A DNA stretch of 64,000 nucleotides, taken from the NCBI GenBank assembly GCA_026874595.1, contig CM049312.1, positions 25,971,956 through 26,035,955 of the forward strand, written 5' to 3'. The translations under genes were made by a program, and so were the position numbers. The stretch comes from Sipunculus nudus (lineage: Eukaryota; Annelida; Sipuncula; Golfingiida; Sipunculidae). Positions 62,901-64,000 of this stretch are shown piece by piece. The notes under the pieces are model-generated. The model was not told the DNA's origin, searched no databases, and saw nothing but the letters and a program-made list of their open reading frames with translations. Numbering within the stretch: the first letter of the stretch is position 1; every line of letters starts with the position of its first letter.

Positions 62901-63530
62901 ACCGTGCGTTGCTCAATTCCTATGGCTTGCAAAACCATGAAAGTTGATTATTAATTTTCTGTATACTGCAGTGCTTGGTGCATGCAGTTGAAAGGTTTTA
63001 CAGCAACACTGTAATATATGGACTCGTAAAATGAGAATGAACAAATATGGATAAAATTTAGACAAACATACATGAATCTTATTAATGAAAGACCTCAGCC
63101 ATATCTTCCCCAGACGTTTTGTTTGTTATTACGGAACAGTAATAAACATCGATATTTAGTTGAAACATAACAAAAGTCGGTTGTGTTTGTGCGGCAAAAG
63201 GAACACACTTGAGCACCACATATATAGTTAATTCACGGATTTGCAAATAAAAAATAAATTCATGAAGGAAGTGTCATTAGCTGTTAAGTTTAGGACGTCT
63301 GAAGGTAAAAAAAGTATTTATATGTGCTCAGCTGAACAATGTTATACAACTTGCCATTAATTATGATTACCTTCTTTGGAACACACGAGGTACGCTTCGT
63401 ATGAATCAAAACGGTCATCGAAAAACAAAGTACATTGAAATAAATAACATATATTTTTGTATTAACTGTATTATTTTTTGTATATATTGTCCTTACTGAG
63501 ATTTCTCTTGATGCACAATGTATTACATAT

Positions 63531-63977
63531 TTAAAGGGCCCATTAACCTCCCTTTTGACAAAGAATTTTTTATGTGATTTCTGGCTTCCTCTGTGTATAT
63601 ATTAATGTCCTAACTGTAATGTTGGTTGTAAAAAGTTCTTATAAGGCCATCGTGAAAGATGTATGAGCATGTTTATTAATAACATGTTTGTACACACAGC
63701 AACCTCAGGTGGTAGGTTGCATATATGCGGAAGCAGAAAGGTCTCTTGTTGCTAAACGACATTTGCAAAGCTCTGGCTTATCTCACTTGCTGCCAGATGT
63801 CCTTGTTGAATTTGTTTGGATTATTTTGGTGGCCCCCCCCCATATTATAAATATGTTGATATAAACAAAACCGCAACCTGTGTGCGATGATATCTACGTT
63901 TTCTGGCCTTTTTTGTAAACGATCCAAAGCATTACCTTTAGTTTATATAGATCAGACAGGTGATTGAGCCCCTTTAA
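63531..63977 (+). mobile_element. TTAAAGGG MITE, copy 1
   Basis: The element is 447 bp with imperfect terminal inverted repeats: TTAAAGGGCCCATTAACCTC at the left, TTAAAGGGGCTCAATCACCT when the right end is reversed. Two further copies in the same orientation lie at 41981 and 10663. All carry CTGGCTTATCT-like and GATTATTT-like blocks and a C-rich tract two-thirds along. It has no coding capacity. The transposase superfamily cannot be told; the TTAA start would suit piggyBac-like elements but no clean target duplication is evident. Confidence 0.75.
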
Positions 63978-64000
63978 TATAACTGTTTATTATAATTCAT

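Overview
This looks like a piece of a metazoan nuclear genome: AT-rich, gene-poor, and full of microsatellites, minisatellites and degraded transposable elements. The only confidently recognised protein is a large exon of an UNC-93 homologue A type membrane protein on the minus strand (11646-12665). The mix of a UNC93A-like gene with several hAT-style MITEs, Ty3-like solo LTRs and a CR1/L2-like LINE remnant fits a marine invertebrate, most likely a mollusc. That organism call is inference, not something the sequence proves. No bacterial-style operon, rRNA gene, functional tRNA gene or CRISPR array was seen.

Layout. 1-10.6 kb: AT-rich non-coding DNA holding an inverted pair of a dispersed repeat (1985-2288 and 4845-5143), a GACTCGAG-rich repeat (6117-6560) and a TIR element (9137-9559). 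10.7-13.8 kb: one copy of a TTAAAGGG MITE, the UNC93A-like exon and a GC-rich block that may be its 5' non-coding exon. 14-26 kb: non-coding, with several GC-richer, ORF-free islands carrying homeodomain-, GATA- or nuclear-receptor-like sites (including a perfect DR2 at 24018-24031) and one weak coding-exon candidate. 26.1-28.3 kb: a nested repeat complex in which a tRNA-like SINE and a 115-bp repeat are followed by a 1.8-kb hAT-like insertion that itself contains a solo LTR. 28.7-47.4 kb: three minisatellites (22-, 42- and 44-bp units), a 168-bp tandem duplication, a CpG-rich promoter-like block (about 35.0-35.3 kb), a 455-bp hAT MITE, a second TTAAAGGG MITE and one candidate terminal exon. 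47.4-64 kb: more non-coding DNA, a small hAT MITE, a second candidate terminal exon, an LTR fragment joined to a broken LINE reverse transcriptase (56114-57390), a miniature LTR element with a tRNA-Pro-type primer site (about 61982-62308) and a third TTAAAGGG MITE at the right edge.

The genes do not form a pathway. The main content is repeat biology plus candidate regulatory islands. The most unusual structure is the miniature LTR element at about 62 kb, whose roughly 157-bp LTR contains tRNA-like A and B boxes and is followed by a tRNA-Pro primer-binding motif, a very short interior, a purine tract and the start of a second LTR.
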